Assembly: GCA_963836905.1 (NCBI GenBank)
Contig: CAWIKY010000003.1
Span: 294,137-358,136 of the forward strand
DNA length: 64,000 nucleotides
Reading direction: 5' to 3'
Source of the DNA: CAWIKY01 sp963836905
Lineage (GTDB): Bacteria; Pseudomonadota; Alphaproteobacteria; Caulobacterales; Hyphomonadaceae
Each line of letters starts with the position of its first letter. Within the stretch, counting starts at the first letter, position 1. Below are positions 35,917 through 45,124 of the stretch, one piece after another. Made by a program: the position numbers and the translations under genes. The notes below the pieces were generated by a model that worked only from the letters and a program-made list of their open reading frames with translations, had not been told where the DNA came from and did not search any database.

Positions 35917-36279
35917 ATGATTTCACTACTTATCAAGTCGCTTGTCACGGTTGTCTTCATCATCCTGCTAACCGAGATCGCCAAGCGGAGCGCCTATTTG
36001 TCCGCTCTCATCATTGCCTTTCCCATCGTGACCGTACTGACGGTCGGCAACCTCTATCTGGAGACCGGCGACGCGGCCCGCGCCACCAAATTTGCCTACA
36101 CCACCTTCTGGCTGATCGTTCCGAGTTCGGCGTTTTTCCTGACGCTGTTCCTGGCCCAGAAGGCCGGTGCGGGGTTCTGGCTGGGCTTCGTGATTTCGCT
36201 CGCAATGACCATCGTCTCGATCTGGGCGTTTACGCTCTTTCTGAAATTTGTGGGGATCGATCTCTTCTCGAACACGTGA
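35917..36279 (+). CDS. DUF3147 membrane protein
   Basis: A 120-residue protein with four membrane helices starting MISLLIKSLVTVVFIILLTE behind GGAGGGACGGG. The features EIAKRSAYLSALIIAFPIV, ARATKFAYTTFWLIVPS and FWLGFVISLAMTIVSIW fit the DUF3147 family, of unknown function. It lies alone, followed by a 1-kb gap with repeats. Confidence 0.88.
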   Translation: MISLLIKSLVTVVFIILLTEIAKRSAYLSALIIAFPIVTVLTVGNLYLETGDAARATKFAYTTFWLIVPSSAFFLTLFLAQKAGAGFWLGFVISLAMTIVSIWAFTLFLKFVGIDLFSNT

Positions 36280-36734
36280 GAGAGCTAGGTGGCCGCTTTA
36301 CCCCTGCGCCAAAGCCTCCACCGGTTCTGGGCCGTGGAGTTGCGGGTGAGGTATGGGGCCGGGCGGGATGTCCTGCCGAAGCGGTTTAATGCCTTGCTTT
36401 CGCAGAGGCTGGTTTTGTGTTCGGGAGTGCATCCCGCCCGCAATGATGTGCCAGAGCCTCGGACCTACGCCCATCGGATCGGCTGTCTTGGGCCGTGTCC
36501 GACTTTAGTGGCAGCCCGCGCGGGTTGCCGCCGGGTTCGTGGACCTCTTCGCCGCACCATCCTTGAGGGGTTGGTTATGCCACCTCGGACAGCCACGGAT
36601 CATTGCCGCACATAACGGGCCGGACCTTCCGGTTGGCCCCTCCGCCATGCGTGCGAAGATTATGAGGGGATTGCGCCGGGGTTGGACTGATTTGCGGTGG
36701 GCGGGCGCTTGCTATTATCAGTTTGTTCCAGGAA
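36280..36734. other. Intergenic stretch without a supported gene
   Basis: A GTG-started frame (36289-36615, 108 codons, rich in Arg, Leu and Cys) exists, but it has no family resemblance and no clear ribosome site; the sequence may be a gene remnant. A GGCC-rich hairpin is near 36618-36640. I see no RNA gene. Confidence 0.3.
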
Positions 36735-37316
36735 CTGACCCGCACCCATCCTCCCCCTTTCATGGGGAGGGGTACCGCCTGGAAACGCTTCGTGGCCATG
36801 GAAGGGGATCAAGAATCAACTGGTCCCTTCCGGAAGGCTGCCCCGGATATGGCTTACGCCATTCCGGGAGGCGGTTTTGGAGTTGGGGCGTCTCATCTGC
36901 CGCTTCCCCGGACGAGCGCAGCGATGATCCGGGGGTGGCCTTTTAAGTCGCTACTCCAAGACTTGATCTTGGAGTCCACTCTGAAACGCTTCCTGTGCTG
37001 AAACATGGACTCCAAGATCAAGTCTTGGAGTGGCGGTGAAAGTAAGAGTATTGAACTGATATCAGCCTTGTTGGATCCCGGTCTTCGCAAGCGAAGCCGG
37101 GACAGCTGTTTGAGCGGACTGTCATCCTCTCAGCCGCTTCCCCGGAATGTCGAAGACATTTCCGGGGTCCAGCTCGTGTCGGTGCAGCGCGAAGGGAGGG
37201 TCACGTTTTGCCCCTTCTGGACGCCACGCGCTGTCGCGCTGGCGTAGCGATTGTGAAGAATGAGACTACAGTAACCTCAGCCCCAACCCCTCTCCTTGAA
37301 AAGGAGAGGGGCTTTT
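36735..37316. repeat. Cluster of intergenic palindromic repeats
   Basis: In 580 bases there are at least six hairpins of different types: CTCCCCCTTTCATGGGGAGG (36751-36770), CCCGGATATGGCTTACGCC with ATTCCGGG (36841-36868), CCCCGGA...TCCGGGG (36906-36936), the paired inverted copies at 36953-37031, TCCCGGTCTTCGC with GCGAAGCCGGGA (37076-37102), CCCCGGAATGTC with GACATTTCCGGGG (37140-37167), and the perfect 11-bp stem CCCCTCTCCTT/AAGGAGAGGGG followed by CTTTT (37287-37316). They look like the REP/BIME-type elements of alphaproteobacterial genomes. The last hairpin could act as a terminator. Confidence 0.8.
36953..37031. repeat. Perfect inverted pair of 26-bp palindromic units (REP doublet)
   Basis: The 26 bases at 36953-36978 and 37006-37031 are exact reverse complements of each other. 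Each unit is itself a hairpin (CTCCAAGA ... TCTTGGAG). The 27-base spacer holds two short CTGAAAC direct repeats. This arrangement equals a BIME-like REP pair. Confidence 0.9.
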
Positions 37317-37445
37317 GTGCTGAATCCAAGCATCGCGCGCCTCGCTCTCTTTCTTGTTGGAAGGAGAGGGATCGAGGGTGAGGATGGCTCCGCGATAAGC
37401 CGCAACCCCCTTGATCGGCACTGCGCCGACGGGCACATCTTGGCG

Positions 37446-38585
37446 ATGACCCATATCTCCGGCACCTGCCATTCCGACTTCACGCCCGTCCGCGATGCCT
37501 TTGCGGCAAACTTCAACGAAGACCTCGAACTCGGTGCGGGTTTTGCCGTCTTCAAGGACGGCGAATGTGTCGTCGATCTCGTTGGCGGCTATTCCGACCG
37601 GGACCGGACGCAGGCCTGGACGCACGAAACCCTCGTTCCGGTTTATTCGACAACCAAGCCCATTGCCGCGCTGGTGGCGGCGATGGCCATTGATCGCTCT
37701 GAGGAGGCAAGCTTCGAGACCCCGGTCGCGCAGATCTGGCCGGAGTTTGCGAGCCACGGCAAAGGCGCGCTGACGCTCGCGCAGGTTCTCTCGCATCAGG
37801 CGGGGCTACCCGGTTTTGCTGATGAGATAGACCCTGCCCTTTGGCTGCGCCCACGTGAGCTTTCGGCGCTACTGGCGGACGAAGCGCCGATGTGGGCGCC
37901 TGACGGAACCAGCGGGTATCACCCGCTGACCTGGGGCTATCTGGCCGGTGAAATCGTGCAGCGTCTGACCGGAAACTCACTTGGAACATGCCTTGCCAAC
38001 TGGGTGACACATACAGACCAAAGCGTTCCGGACATGGACTTCTGGATCGGCCTGCCGGCATCGGAGCATCAGCGAACCGCGGCGATACAGCGACCGAAGG
38101 CTCCGCCGGAACTCGGTGAGATGAATGATTACAAGAAAGCTGCCTTTCTGACCCGATGGGCCGCACCCGATCGCGGCGGTGCACCGTGGCGGGAAGTCGA
38201 GATTCCATCGGCAAACGGACATGGAACGGCCCGTTCCGTCGCGAAGCTCTACGGTGCCTATACCGACGCAAGCCTGAATGGCGAACGGCTGATGTCGGAT
38301 GAAACCTTCCACGCCCTGACACAGCGGCGCACCAGCGGACCGGACAGGGTCTTGCCGTTCGAGATCGATTTTGCCGCCGGGGTGATGCAGAATTCAGACG
38401 GGCTCTATGGGCCGAACCCGCACAGTTTCGGGCATTCGGGCTGGGGCGGGTCAGCGGCGCTGGCCGATCCGGATATCAACCTCTCCTGCGCCTATGTCAT
38501 GAACCGGCAGTCGAACCATCTGCAGGGCGACCCGCGCGGTCAACGCCTGTTTGCGGCGCTCTACGATTGCCTTCGAGCGGGCTGA
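37446..38585 (+). CDS. Serine hydrolase of the beta-lactamase/esterase family
   Basis: A 379-residue enzyme of the class C beta-lactamase fold (EstB-like). The active-site SxxK is STTK in VPVYSTTKPIAALV (near residue 65). LSHQAGLPGF is the family L-x-H-x-x-G block, YHPLTWGYLAGEIV supplies the second motif (Y-x-x), and FGHSGWGGSAALADP the third. No signal peptide is seen, so it is probably cytosolic. The substrate may be an ester or a small lactam. The start is uncertain: ATG at 37446 or TTG at 37440; ribosome site weak. Confidence 0.9.
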   Translation: MTHISGTCHSDFTPVRDAFAANFNEDLELGAGFAVFKDGECVVDLVGGYSDRDRTQAWTHETLVPVYSTTKPIAALVAAMAIDRSEEASFETPVAQIWPEFASHGKGALTLAQVLSHQAGLPGFADEIDPALWLRPRELSALLADEAPMWAPDGTSGYHPLTWGYLAGEIVQRLTGNSLGTCLANWVTHTDQSVPDMDFWIGLPASEHQRTAAIQRPKAPPELGEMNDYKKAAFLTRWAAPDRGGAPWREVEIPSANGHGTARSVAKLYGAYTDASLNGERLMSDETFHALTQRRTSGPDRVLPFEIDFAAGVMQNSDGLYGPNPHSFGHSGWGGSAALADPDINLSCAYVMNRQSNHLQGDPRGQRLFAALYDCLRAG

Positions 38586-38597
38586 CGCCCGGGCATC

Positions 38598-39506
38598 CTA
38601 TACCGGCAAGGCTGCGGCCCGCCTGGCAGCGCGGCGCGATCGCTCGAAGCGAAAGCTGTCCAAGGAAAACACCGCCAGCGCACTCCAGATGAACAGGAAA
38701 GCGACAGCATGCAGCAGGGTGAAGGCCTCACCAAAGGCCAGCGCGATGATGAATTGCAGCGTCGGGCCGATATATTGCATCATTCCGATAGTGGAGAGCC
38801 GCAACCGCTTGGCAGCCAACGCGAACAGAATGAGCGGGGTAGCCGTGATCGGCCCCGAGGCGGCGAGAAGCGCCCAGGTCAGCGTGCTGCCGCCGCCGTC
38901 TATCGCGTTACCGGCCTGCGCGAACATCCACATCCAGATCGCCGCCGCAGGGGCCAGCACGATAACCTCGACCAGAAAGCCGACCCGGCCATCGACCTTC
39001 AACTGCTTGCGAATGATGGAATAGCCCGCAAAGGTGAAACAGAGCACAAGCGATATCCACGGCAGGTGACCGAGCGCCACCGTCTCGATCGCAACGCCGA
39101 GTGCTGCCAGACCGACCGCTACCCATTGCATCCGCCGCAGCGTCTCGGAGAGAAACACCGCACCGATGGCCACATTGACCAACGGGTTGACATAATAGCC
39201 GAGGCTGGCCTCCATGACCCGGTTTTCCGAGACCGCCCAGATATACAGAAGCCAGTTGCCGCCGATCAGAAGCGCGGTAATGACAAGCCAGAAGACCTGG
39301 GTCGAGAAGAGCGCCCGGCGTACCTCTTGCCAACGCAGCGCGACCGCGATGAGGATCGCCCCGGTCGGCAGGGACCAGAGGATGCGATGGGCCAGCATCA
39401 GGTCGGGGCTGACATGATCGAGCGCACGAAAATAGAGCGGCAACAGCCCCCATATCGTGTAGGCGCCGAGTGCCGCCGCGAAACCGAGGCGGAGCGAGGG
39501 GCTCAT
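38598..39506 (-). CDS. rarD: RarD-type EamA (DMT) transporter
   Basis: A 302-residue protein with ten membrane helices, starting MSPSLRLGFAAALGAYTIWG. The RarD features are LLPLYFRALDHVSPDLMLAHRILWSLP, GGNWLLYIWAVSENRVMEASLGYYVNPLVNV and the late ATPLILFALAAKRLRLSTIGMMQYIGPT. The substrate of RarD is not settled; it acts in the inner membrane. The asd stop lies only 5 bases before its start, so they are co-transcribed. Confidence 0.92.
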   Translation of the reverse strand: MSPSLRLGFAAALGAYTIWGLLPLYFRALDHVSPDLMLAHRILWSLPTGAILIAVALRWQEVRRALFSTQVFWLVITALLIGGNWLLYIWAVSENRVMEASLGYYVNPLVNVAIGAVFLSETLRRMQWVAVGLAALGVAIETVALGHLPWISLVLCFTFAGYSIIRKQLKVDGRVGFLVEVIVLAPAAAIWMWMFAQAGNAIDGGGSTLTWALLAASGPITATPLILFALAAKRLRLSTIGMMQYIGPTLQFIIALAFGEAFTLLHAVAFLFIWSALAVFSLDSFRFERSRRAARRAAALPV

Positions 39507-39511
39507 ACGGT

Positions 39512-40573
39512 CTAGTGGACCTGACCGTCCGTTTGAGCGGCGATTCCCGTTTGTGTCGGCTTCAGAACGCCGCGATTGAGAAGCTCTTCGGCAATCTGCA
39601 CGGCATTGAGCGCCGCGCCCTTGCGCAAATTGTCGGAGACGCACCAGAAGGCCAGGCCGTGCTCGACCGTCTTGTCCTCGCGGATGCGGGAGATATAGGT
39701 CGCCCAATCGCCGACACAGTCCACGGGGGTGATGTATCCGCCGTCCTCACGCTTGTCGACGACCATGATTCCGGGGCTTTCGCGAAGCAGCGCTCGGGCA
39801 TCCTTGGCGCTGAGCGGGCCGGCCATCTGAATGTGCACGGCTTCGGCATGGCCGACAAATGTCGGCACCCGCACGCAGGTTGCGGTGAGTTCGATATCGG
39901 GATCGAGGATCTTCTTGGTCTCGACCTCCATCTTCCATTCCTCCTTCGTGCGACCGTCTTCCATGAAGTCGTCTATGTGGGGAATCACGTTGAACGCGAT
40001 CTGCTTGGTAAACTCGGACGGTGTCGGCGTATCGTTCACGAAGATACCGCGCGTCTGGTTCCAGAGCTCTTCGGTACCGCCGGTGCCCGCACCTGATGTC
40101 GACTGGTAGGTCGAGACCACCACACGCTCAATGCCGACTTTGTCGTGGATGGGCTTGAGCGCGACGACCAGCTGCGCTGTGGAACAGTTCGGGTTGGCGA
40201 TGATATATTTCTCGTCATAGCCCATGACCGCATCGGCGTTCACTTCCGGCACAACCAGCGGCACCAGCGGATCCATGCGGAAGGCCGAGGAATTGTCGAT
40301 GACGATGCAATCCTGCAGCGCAATCTTCGGGGCCCACTCGCGTGCGACGTCACCGCCTGCCGACATCAGGCACAGGTCAACGCTGGAAAAGTCGAACTGC
40401 TCGATGTCGAGGCACTTCAGCGTTCTGTCGCCATAGCTCACTTCACGGCCAAGGGATTTGCGCGTGGCGACGGCGAACACCTCATCGGCGGGAAAGAAGC
40501 GCTCGGCGAGCACGGTGAGGATTTCCTTGCCGACAAGTCCGGTCGCTCCAACAACAGCTACGCGCAAAGCCAT
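39512..40573 (-). CDS. asd: Aspartate-semialdehyde dehydrogenase
   Basis: A 353-residue enzyme converting aspartyl phosphate to aspartate semialdehyde with NADPH, at the branch to lysine, methionine, threonine and cell-wall diaminopimelate. It starts MALRVAVVGATGLVGKEILTVL (nucleotide-binding GATGLVG). The catalytic Cys is in IANPNCSTAQLVVAL (about residue 135), and STYQSTSGAGTGGTEELWNQT and VRVPTFVGHAEAVHIQ follow. Ribosome site GAAGGGAAG. The frame extends 90 codons upstream but with no family sequence, so 40573 is chosen. It leads rarD. Confidence 0.96.
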   Translation of the reverse strand: MALRVAVVGATGLVGKEILTVLAERFFPADEVFAVATRKSLGREVSYGDRTLKCLDIEQFDFSSVDLCLMSAGGDVAREWAPKIALQDCIVIDNSSAFRMDPLVPLVVPEVNADAVMGYDEKYIIANPNCSTAQLVVALKPIHDKVGIERVVVSTYQSTSGAGTGGTEELWNQTRGIFVNDTPTPSEFTKQIAFNVIPHIDDFMEDGRTKEEWKMEVETKKILDPDIELTATCVRVPTFVGHAEAVHIQMAGPLSAKDARALLRESPGIMVVDKREDGGYITPVDCVGDWATYISRIREDKTVEHGLAFWCVSDNLRKGAALNAVQIAEELLNRGVLKPTQTGIAAQTDGQVH

Positions 40574-40665
40574 TCGGCTTCCCTTCATTTTAGGGGTGAT
40601 TAATTCGAACGCCCGCTCTACATGGAAACGGGGGCCATCGCAAACATCAGCGGAGCCGTTCTCTC

Positions 40666-41043
40666 GTGGCAAATTTAACCGATCTCGTCGAACGTTATGT
40701 CGATCGCTATAACAGTGAGGACATCGACGCGATGCTGGACTGTGTGTCTGACGACGTGGTGTTCGAAAACATCTCCAATACCGGCCAGTCGATCCAGCTG
40801 AAGGGCCGCGATGCCATGCGTCAGGTCGCGGAGGCCAGCGCATCCGCGTTCAAATACCGGCGTCAGAAGATCGTCAGCCTGATGGTGAATGAAAGCTCTG
40901 CCGCGGCGGAGGTAAGCTTCAACGGGATCGCCGCCGTCAACCTGCCTACCGGAATACGGGCCGGGCAGAGCGTCGACATGCGCGGCGCGACCTTCTTCGA
41001 GTTCCGCGATGGCAAGATCGCGCGCATTGCCGATTACAGCTAA
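40666..41043 (+). CDS. NTF2-like (SnoaL-type) protein
   Basis: A 125-residue protein with a GTG start, divergent from asd. The pattern DLVERYVDRYNSEDIDAMLDCVSDDVVFEN, LKGRDAMRQVAEASASAF and GATFFEFRDGKIARIADYS is a classical SnoaL/ketosteroid-isomerase-like fold. It is clearly longer and unlike the other NTF2-like protein at 30058. No partner is visible, so the substrate is unknown. Confidence 0.8.
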   Translation: MANLTDLVERYVDRYNSEDIDAMLDCVSDDVVFENISNTGQSIQLKGRDAMRQVAEASASAFKYRRQKIVSLMVNESSAAAEVSFNGIAAVNLPTGIRAGQSVDMRGATFFEFRDGKIARIADYS

Positions 41044-41114
41044 GCGCTTTTCAAGTCAGCTTCGCACGGGTCCCGCAAGAACGAGAAGCTGAACTGCGTT
41101 AGTGGTCCAATAGG

Positions 41115-41182
41115 ACTGATCCCCACCCGGACTCCCCCCTTTCAAGGGGAGGAGCCCAGCCTCAAAAAGGTTCGCGACCGGG
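41115..41182. repeat. Second copy of the 36.7-kb intergenic repeat
   Basis: CTGATCCCCACCCGGACT, then CCCCCCTTTCAAGGGGAGG and GCCTCAAAAAGGTTCGCGACC closely follow the pattern at 36735-36801 (CTGACCCGCACCCATCCT, CCCCCTTTCATGGGGAGG, GCCTGGAAACGCTTCGTGGCC). Both sit in intergenic DNA. The copies point to a dispersed element of about 70 bp built around a CTCCCC...GGGGAG hairpin. Confidence 0.7.
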
Positions 41183-41231
41183 GACGGCGACACAGTACCG
41201 CAATTTCGCGTCAACGAAATAACCGAACCCC

Positions 41232-42101
41232 TCAGTCGGTTTCTGTGGGCGCGCGAAGCTCTACAGGTCCCTTCTGCACGAAAGTCGTGTGCGGATAGGG
41301 AATGGATATCCCGTTCGCGTCGAAGGCTTCCTTGACCCGCTTGATGAGGTCGAATTTGAGGTTCCAGTAATCGCTGCCCTCGCACCAGGCGCGCACGGTA
41401 ATGTCGACAGAAGAATCGTTGAGATTGGTGACCTTCACGAACGGCTCGGGGTCTGACTTCACCCGCTCGTCGCCGGTCACGATATCGCGGACCAGCCCAA
41501 GGGCTTTGTCCATATTGTCATCATAATCAATGCCGTAGGTGATATCGCAGCGACGGATCGGATAGCCGGAATAGTTCTTGATGACATCATCAATGGCCTT
41601 GCCGTTCGGGATGATGACCTTGACGTTGTCGACAGTCGCCAGAACGGTCTGGAAGAGATTGATGTCTTTCACTGTACCGCCCTGCCCGGCCACGTCGATA
41701 TAATCTCCCAGCTTGTAGGGCCGGAACAGCATGATCATGATGCCCGAGGCGATGTTGCCGAGCGCGCCCTGCATCGAGAGACCAATAGCCAGTGTCATCG
41801 CACCCAGCACCGCCACGAAGGCGGTCGGCTCGACACCGAATATGGTGAGCGCCGTGATCAGAACCGCGGCCGTCACACCCCAGCGCACGATGGACGCGAA
41901 GAAATTGCCAAGTGTGATGTCGATCCGGTCGTTCTTTTCCGCATAACGGCTGACCAGACTTGCCATCCAGCCTGCAAACCGCAGCCCGATGAGAATGATG
42001 ACGAGCGCGCCGAGCGCATGGAAGGCAAACTCGAGAATGGGCGCCCTGTAGGTCTCCCAGAGTTCAGCCGCGTTCAGCCCGAACATTTCAATATTTTCCA
42101 A
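41232..42101 (-). CDS. Small-conductance mechanosensitive channel (MscS)
   Basis: A 289-residue MscS-type channel. Three N-terminal helices lead into the pore-lining helix and upper vestibule: MQGALGNIASGIMIMLFRPYKLGDYIDVAG, then VKVIIPNGKAIDDVIKNYSGYPIRR. It opens on osmotic downshift to release solutes. A TTG start (42101) fits GGAGCGAGACA upstream; an ATG at 42086 is an alternative. The neighbouring gene (42124) is a second MscS, 22 bases away on the same strand, so they form an operon. Confidence 0.92.
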   Translation of the reverse strand: MENIEMFGLNAAELWETYRAPILEFAFHALGALVIILIGLRFAGWMASLVSRYAEKNDRIDITLGNFFASIVRWGVTAAVLITALTIFGVEPTAFVAVLGAMTLAIGLSMQGALGNIASGIMIMLFRPYKLGDYIDVAGQGGTVKDINLFQTVLATVDNVKVIIPNGKAIDDVIKNYSGYPIRRCDITYGIDYDDNMDKALGLVRDIVTGDERVKSDPEPFVKVTNLNDSSVDITVRAWCEGSDYWNLKFDLIKRVKEAFDANGISIPYPHTTFVQKGPVELRAPTETD

Positions 42102-42123
42102 TGTCTCGCTCCGTTTTCCACTC

Positions 42124-43251
42124 TCAACCGGTATTGTCGTCGTCGGTTATCTCGTAGCGACGGCCAATGCCTGCTTTGCCCGGCATGTCGTAATTGTACT
42201 GCACCTGCGCTGGCAAGGGCGTGGTCACCCCGCCTGCGTCAAGACCGAGCTTGATGGCACGCAGCATGTCGGTGCGAAGCTGGAAGAAGTCCTTTCCCGC
42301 ACACCAGGCGCGCCCGCGCAGGCGAACCGAATAGTTCGAGATTTCGTGCACGCCGACCCAGACGGGCTCGCCCTCAATGGTGCGTTCATCGGCCTCCAGA
42401 ACAGTCTCGATGATGCCCATCGCATGGTCGATATCGTCGGTCAGCGAGATGTTAAAGATCAGGTCGAGACGGCGGCGGCCAAGCCGGTTCGAGTTGATGA
42501 TGACATTGCCCCAGACCTTGTCATTGGGAATGACCACCAGCTTGTTGTCCGGCGGCAGAAGCGACGTCGTGAAGGGAGAGATATCATGTATCTCACCTTC
42601 CTGATCGGCAATCGTCACCCAGTCGCCAATGCGGAACGGCCGGAAGATGGCCAGCATGACGCCCGCCGCGACGGCGCGTAGCGTATCCTGCAATGCCAGC
42701 GCGATAGCCAGGCCCGCGGCGCCGAGAATGGCGATCAGCGAGGTGAAGCCCATCTGTGCCAGTGCGGCAATGCCCGCGACTGCGATCAGCACATAGCGAA
42801 CGACCGAGGCTAGATAGTTGAACAGTGTTCCATCGCCGGTCCCGCGCGCACGAACCCGGTTGCCGAAATCGCGGATTGATCCCGCAATGAAGCCGGAAAG
42901 CACCCATGCCGCGACGAATATCAGGAAGGCTTCAAACAGCGACGACCCGTTGCGGGCCACGAAGGCGAGGGTCTTGATGCCGATAAATTCAAGGCCGACC
43001 AGCAGACCGGCTCCCAGAATGACCAGACGCGACAAGGCCGCGGCAATATCGATACCGCTGCCGGTCAGGTCTTTCCGGTGCGATAGACGCCCGCCCAGTG
43101 CCCGGATGAGCCATGCCACGGCCACTGACAACAGCCAGAACACGCCGATCACCACGATCAGTTCGGCGCCCAGCCAGGCCACCTGTGCGGTATTGCGGAA
43201 CCAGTCCGGCTGCGAACTCAGGTCAAATGGAAGCGGGTAGAAGCCCTGCAT
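42124..43251 (-). CDS. Mechanosensitive channel of the MscS family, second copy
   Basis: A 375-residue channel protein with extra N-terminal helices (three to four), then MscS core blocks LALQDTLRAVAAGVMLAIFRPFRIGDWVTIAD, EGEIHDISPFTTSLLPPDNKLVVIPNDKVWGNVI. The C-terminal domain ends with acidic residues. The sequence differs widely from the adjacent MscS, so it is an older paralogue, not a recent duplication. Both probably protect against osmotic shock. Confidence 0.92.
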   Translation of the reverse strand: MQGFYPLPFDLSSQPDWFRNTAQVAWLGAELIVVIGVFWLLSVAVAWLIRALGGRLSHRKDLTGSGIDIAAALSRLVILGAGLLVGLEFIGIKTLAFVARNGSSLFEAFLIFVAAWVLSGFIAGSIRDFGNRVRARGTGDGTLFNYLASVVRYVLIAVAGIAALAQMGFTSLIAILGAAGLAIALALQDTLRAVAAGVMLAIFRPFRIGDWVTIADQEGEIHDISPFTTSLLPPDNKLVVIPNDKVWGNVIINSNRLGRRRLDLIFNISLTDDIDHAMGIIETVLEADERTIEGEPVWVGVHEISNYSVRLRGRAWCAGKDFFQLRTDMLRAIKLGLDAGGVTTPLPAQVQYNYDMPGKAGIGRRYEITDDDNTG

Positions 43252-43360
43252 GTTTGTTGCGGCCCTTGAAGTGTCGGCGAACCTCTGCGGCTCTAGCGCT
43301 CTTGGCGGTCCGGCTCAACCGTATCATCGGGAATGGCAAGCTGAACGCGCTCCGACAAGG

Positions 43361-44993
43361 TCATTCCGGTTCCGGTGGCAGAAGCGCCTCGAGCGCTTCG
43401 ATCCTGTCGGCTTCCGCTGTCGGCTTGTCCCAGCGGATACGGTTGAACCGCGGAAAGCGCATGGCAATGCCGGACTTGTGGCGCGGCGAGCGCTGTAGTC
43501 CTTCGAAGGCGACCTCTACCACCAGGCCTTTCTCCTGCGTTGCGGTCGACCGCACGCACGGGCCCGAAGCGGTCGATGGTGTTGTTGCGCACGAAGGTAT
43601 CGAGCTGTTTCAGCTCCTCGTCGGTAAAGCCGAAATAGGCCTTTCCGACGGGGGTCAGCTCGGTGCCATCCTTGCCCTCACGCCAGACTCCAAAGGTGAA
43701 ATCGGAATAAAAGCTGGAGCGGCGCCCGTGTCCGCGCTGAGCATACATGATGACCGCATCGATAAGGAACGGGTCCTGTTTCCATTTGAACCACGGGCCT
43801 TTGGGTCGCCCGGCGACGTAGACCGAATCCCAGCGCTTGAGCATCAGCCCCTCAATCTCGGGGGCAGGCGGCGAATTGCGCGCCGCTTCAAGCGCCGCGA
43901 TGTCGGTGACAGGCACAAGCGGAGAGAGATCGAACCGGTCCGACGCATTCGCCTGAATGAAGGCTTCAAGCCGCGAACGGCGCGTGCGGAAATCGAGCGC
44001 GCGCAAGTCCTCACCGTTTTCGACCAGAAGGTCATAGGCGCGAATGAAAGCCGGGCGCTCGGTCATCTGCCGTTTGGTGACTGTCTTGCGGTTGAGCCGC
44101 TGCTGAAGATCGTTGAAAGGGGCGGCCTGGCCGTCCGCGGTGCGCACGAGTAATTCGCCGTCAATGGCCGCCTGGAAGTCCATGGCTGCCAGAACGTCCG
44201 GAAAGGTGTGGGAAATGTCGTCGCCCGTGCGGGTATAGATGCGCCGCGTCTCGCCCTCGCGTACGGCTTGGACCCGAATGCCATCCCACTTCCATTCTGC
44301 CGCGAAAGCATCGCCGGTGATGAGCTCCGGATCGACCGCGTCAGGATCGTCGCGGTCCTTCTTGGCGACAAGGGGGTGGGCCAGCATGACGGGACGGAAG
44401 GGGGCATCAAAGTCGGCACTGGGCCTCGCCGCCCGCCCCTCCAGCCAGGCAAACAGGTTCTCGTATGGCGGACGCAGGCCGTGCCAGATCTCTTCCAGAT
44501 CATTGACGGGAACATCTCCGAAATTGGCCGCTGCCTGCTTGGCAAGCCGCGCCGACACCCCGATCCGCAAACCGCCGGTCACCAGCTTCAGCAAGGCCCA
44601 TCTCCCGGTCGCGTCCAGAACGTCGAGCCAGCCTTCCACCAGCGCCGGACCCTGCGCGCGCGTCGCCGACATCAGCGCATCGACGATTTCGTGCAGGTCC
44701 GGCACGCGGTTGCCCCCCGGCCGTTCCGGCCAGACAAGGCTCACCGTTTCAGCCAGATCACCGACATAGTCATAAGACAGCCGGAACAGCTCGGCATCCA
44801 TGCGGCCTTCAATGAGCCCCCGGATCATGCCCGGCTTGACGCTGGCAATATCGATGTCGCGGGTAATGGCCGCCAGCGCCCAGCCGCGATCGGGGTCCGG
44901 GGTGGCAGCGAAATAGTCGGACAGCAATTGGAGTTTTGCGTTCCTGCCGGGGGTCAGGATCAGGCGATCAAGAAGGGCGGCAAAAGCCTGCAT
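43361..44993 (-). CDS. Cisplatin-response-type ATP-dependent DNA ligase (frameshifted near the 3' end)
   Basis: The 542-residue gene (after repair) matches the ATP-dependent ligase described as the cisplatin damage response ligase (LigB/LigC-like). It starts MQAFAALLDRLILTPGRNAKL; the catalytic lysine is in EWKWDGIRVQ (about residue 237), and GLMLKRWDSVYVAGRPKGPWFKWK is the late ligase motif. After VRNNTIDRFGPV the frame goes wrong; reading the neighbouring frame restores EKGLVVEVAFEGLQRSPRHKSGI and the stop at 43361. The cause is a duplicated 4-base GTGC (plus strand 43551-43560). The gene partners usually found with it (exonuclease, helicase, phosphatase) are not in the window. Confidence 0.9.
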
Positions 44994-45124
44994 ATTGCAA
45001 GATCCGGAGTTACGGGCGACGACGGGTCGGTGAGCGCATCATGTCGCGGCCACCAAAGCAAACGCATCAGCCGCGAATGCGTTGTCAATTTGTCATTCGT
45101 TTCGCAGCCGACAGGGATGTTTCC

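Noticed and set aside
36289..36615. A 108-codon GTG-started frame
   Set aside because: Arg-, Leu- and Cys-rich with no recognised family, no ribosome site, in a repeat-rich gap; kept only as an unsupported stretch.
36735..37316. CRISPR array
   Set aside because: The repeats are palindromes of different sequence at irregular spacing, not direct repeats with equal spacers, and no cas gene is present.
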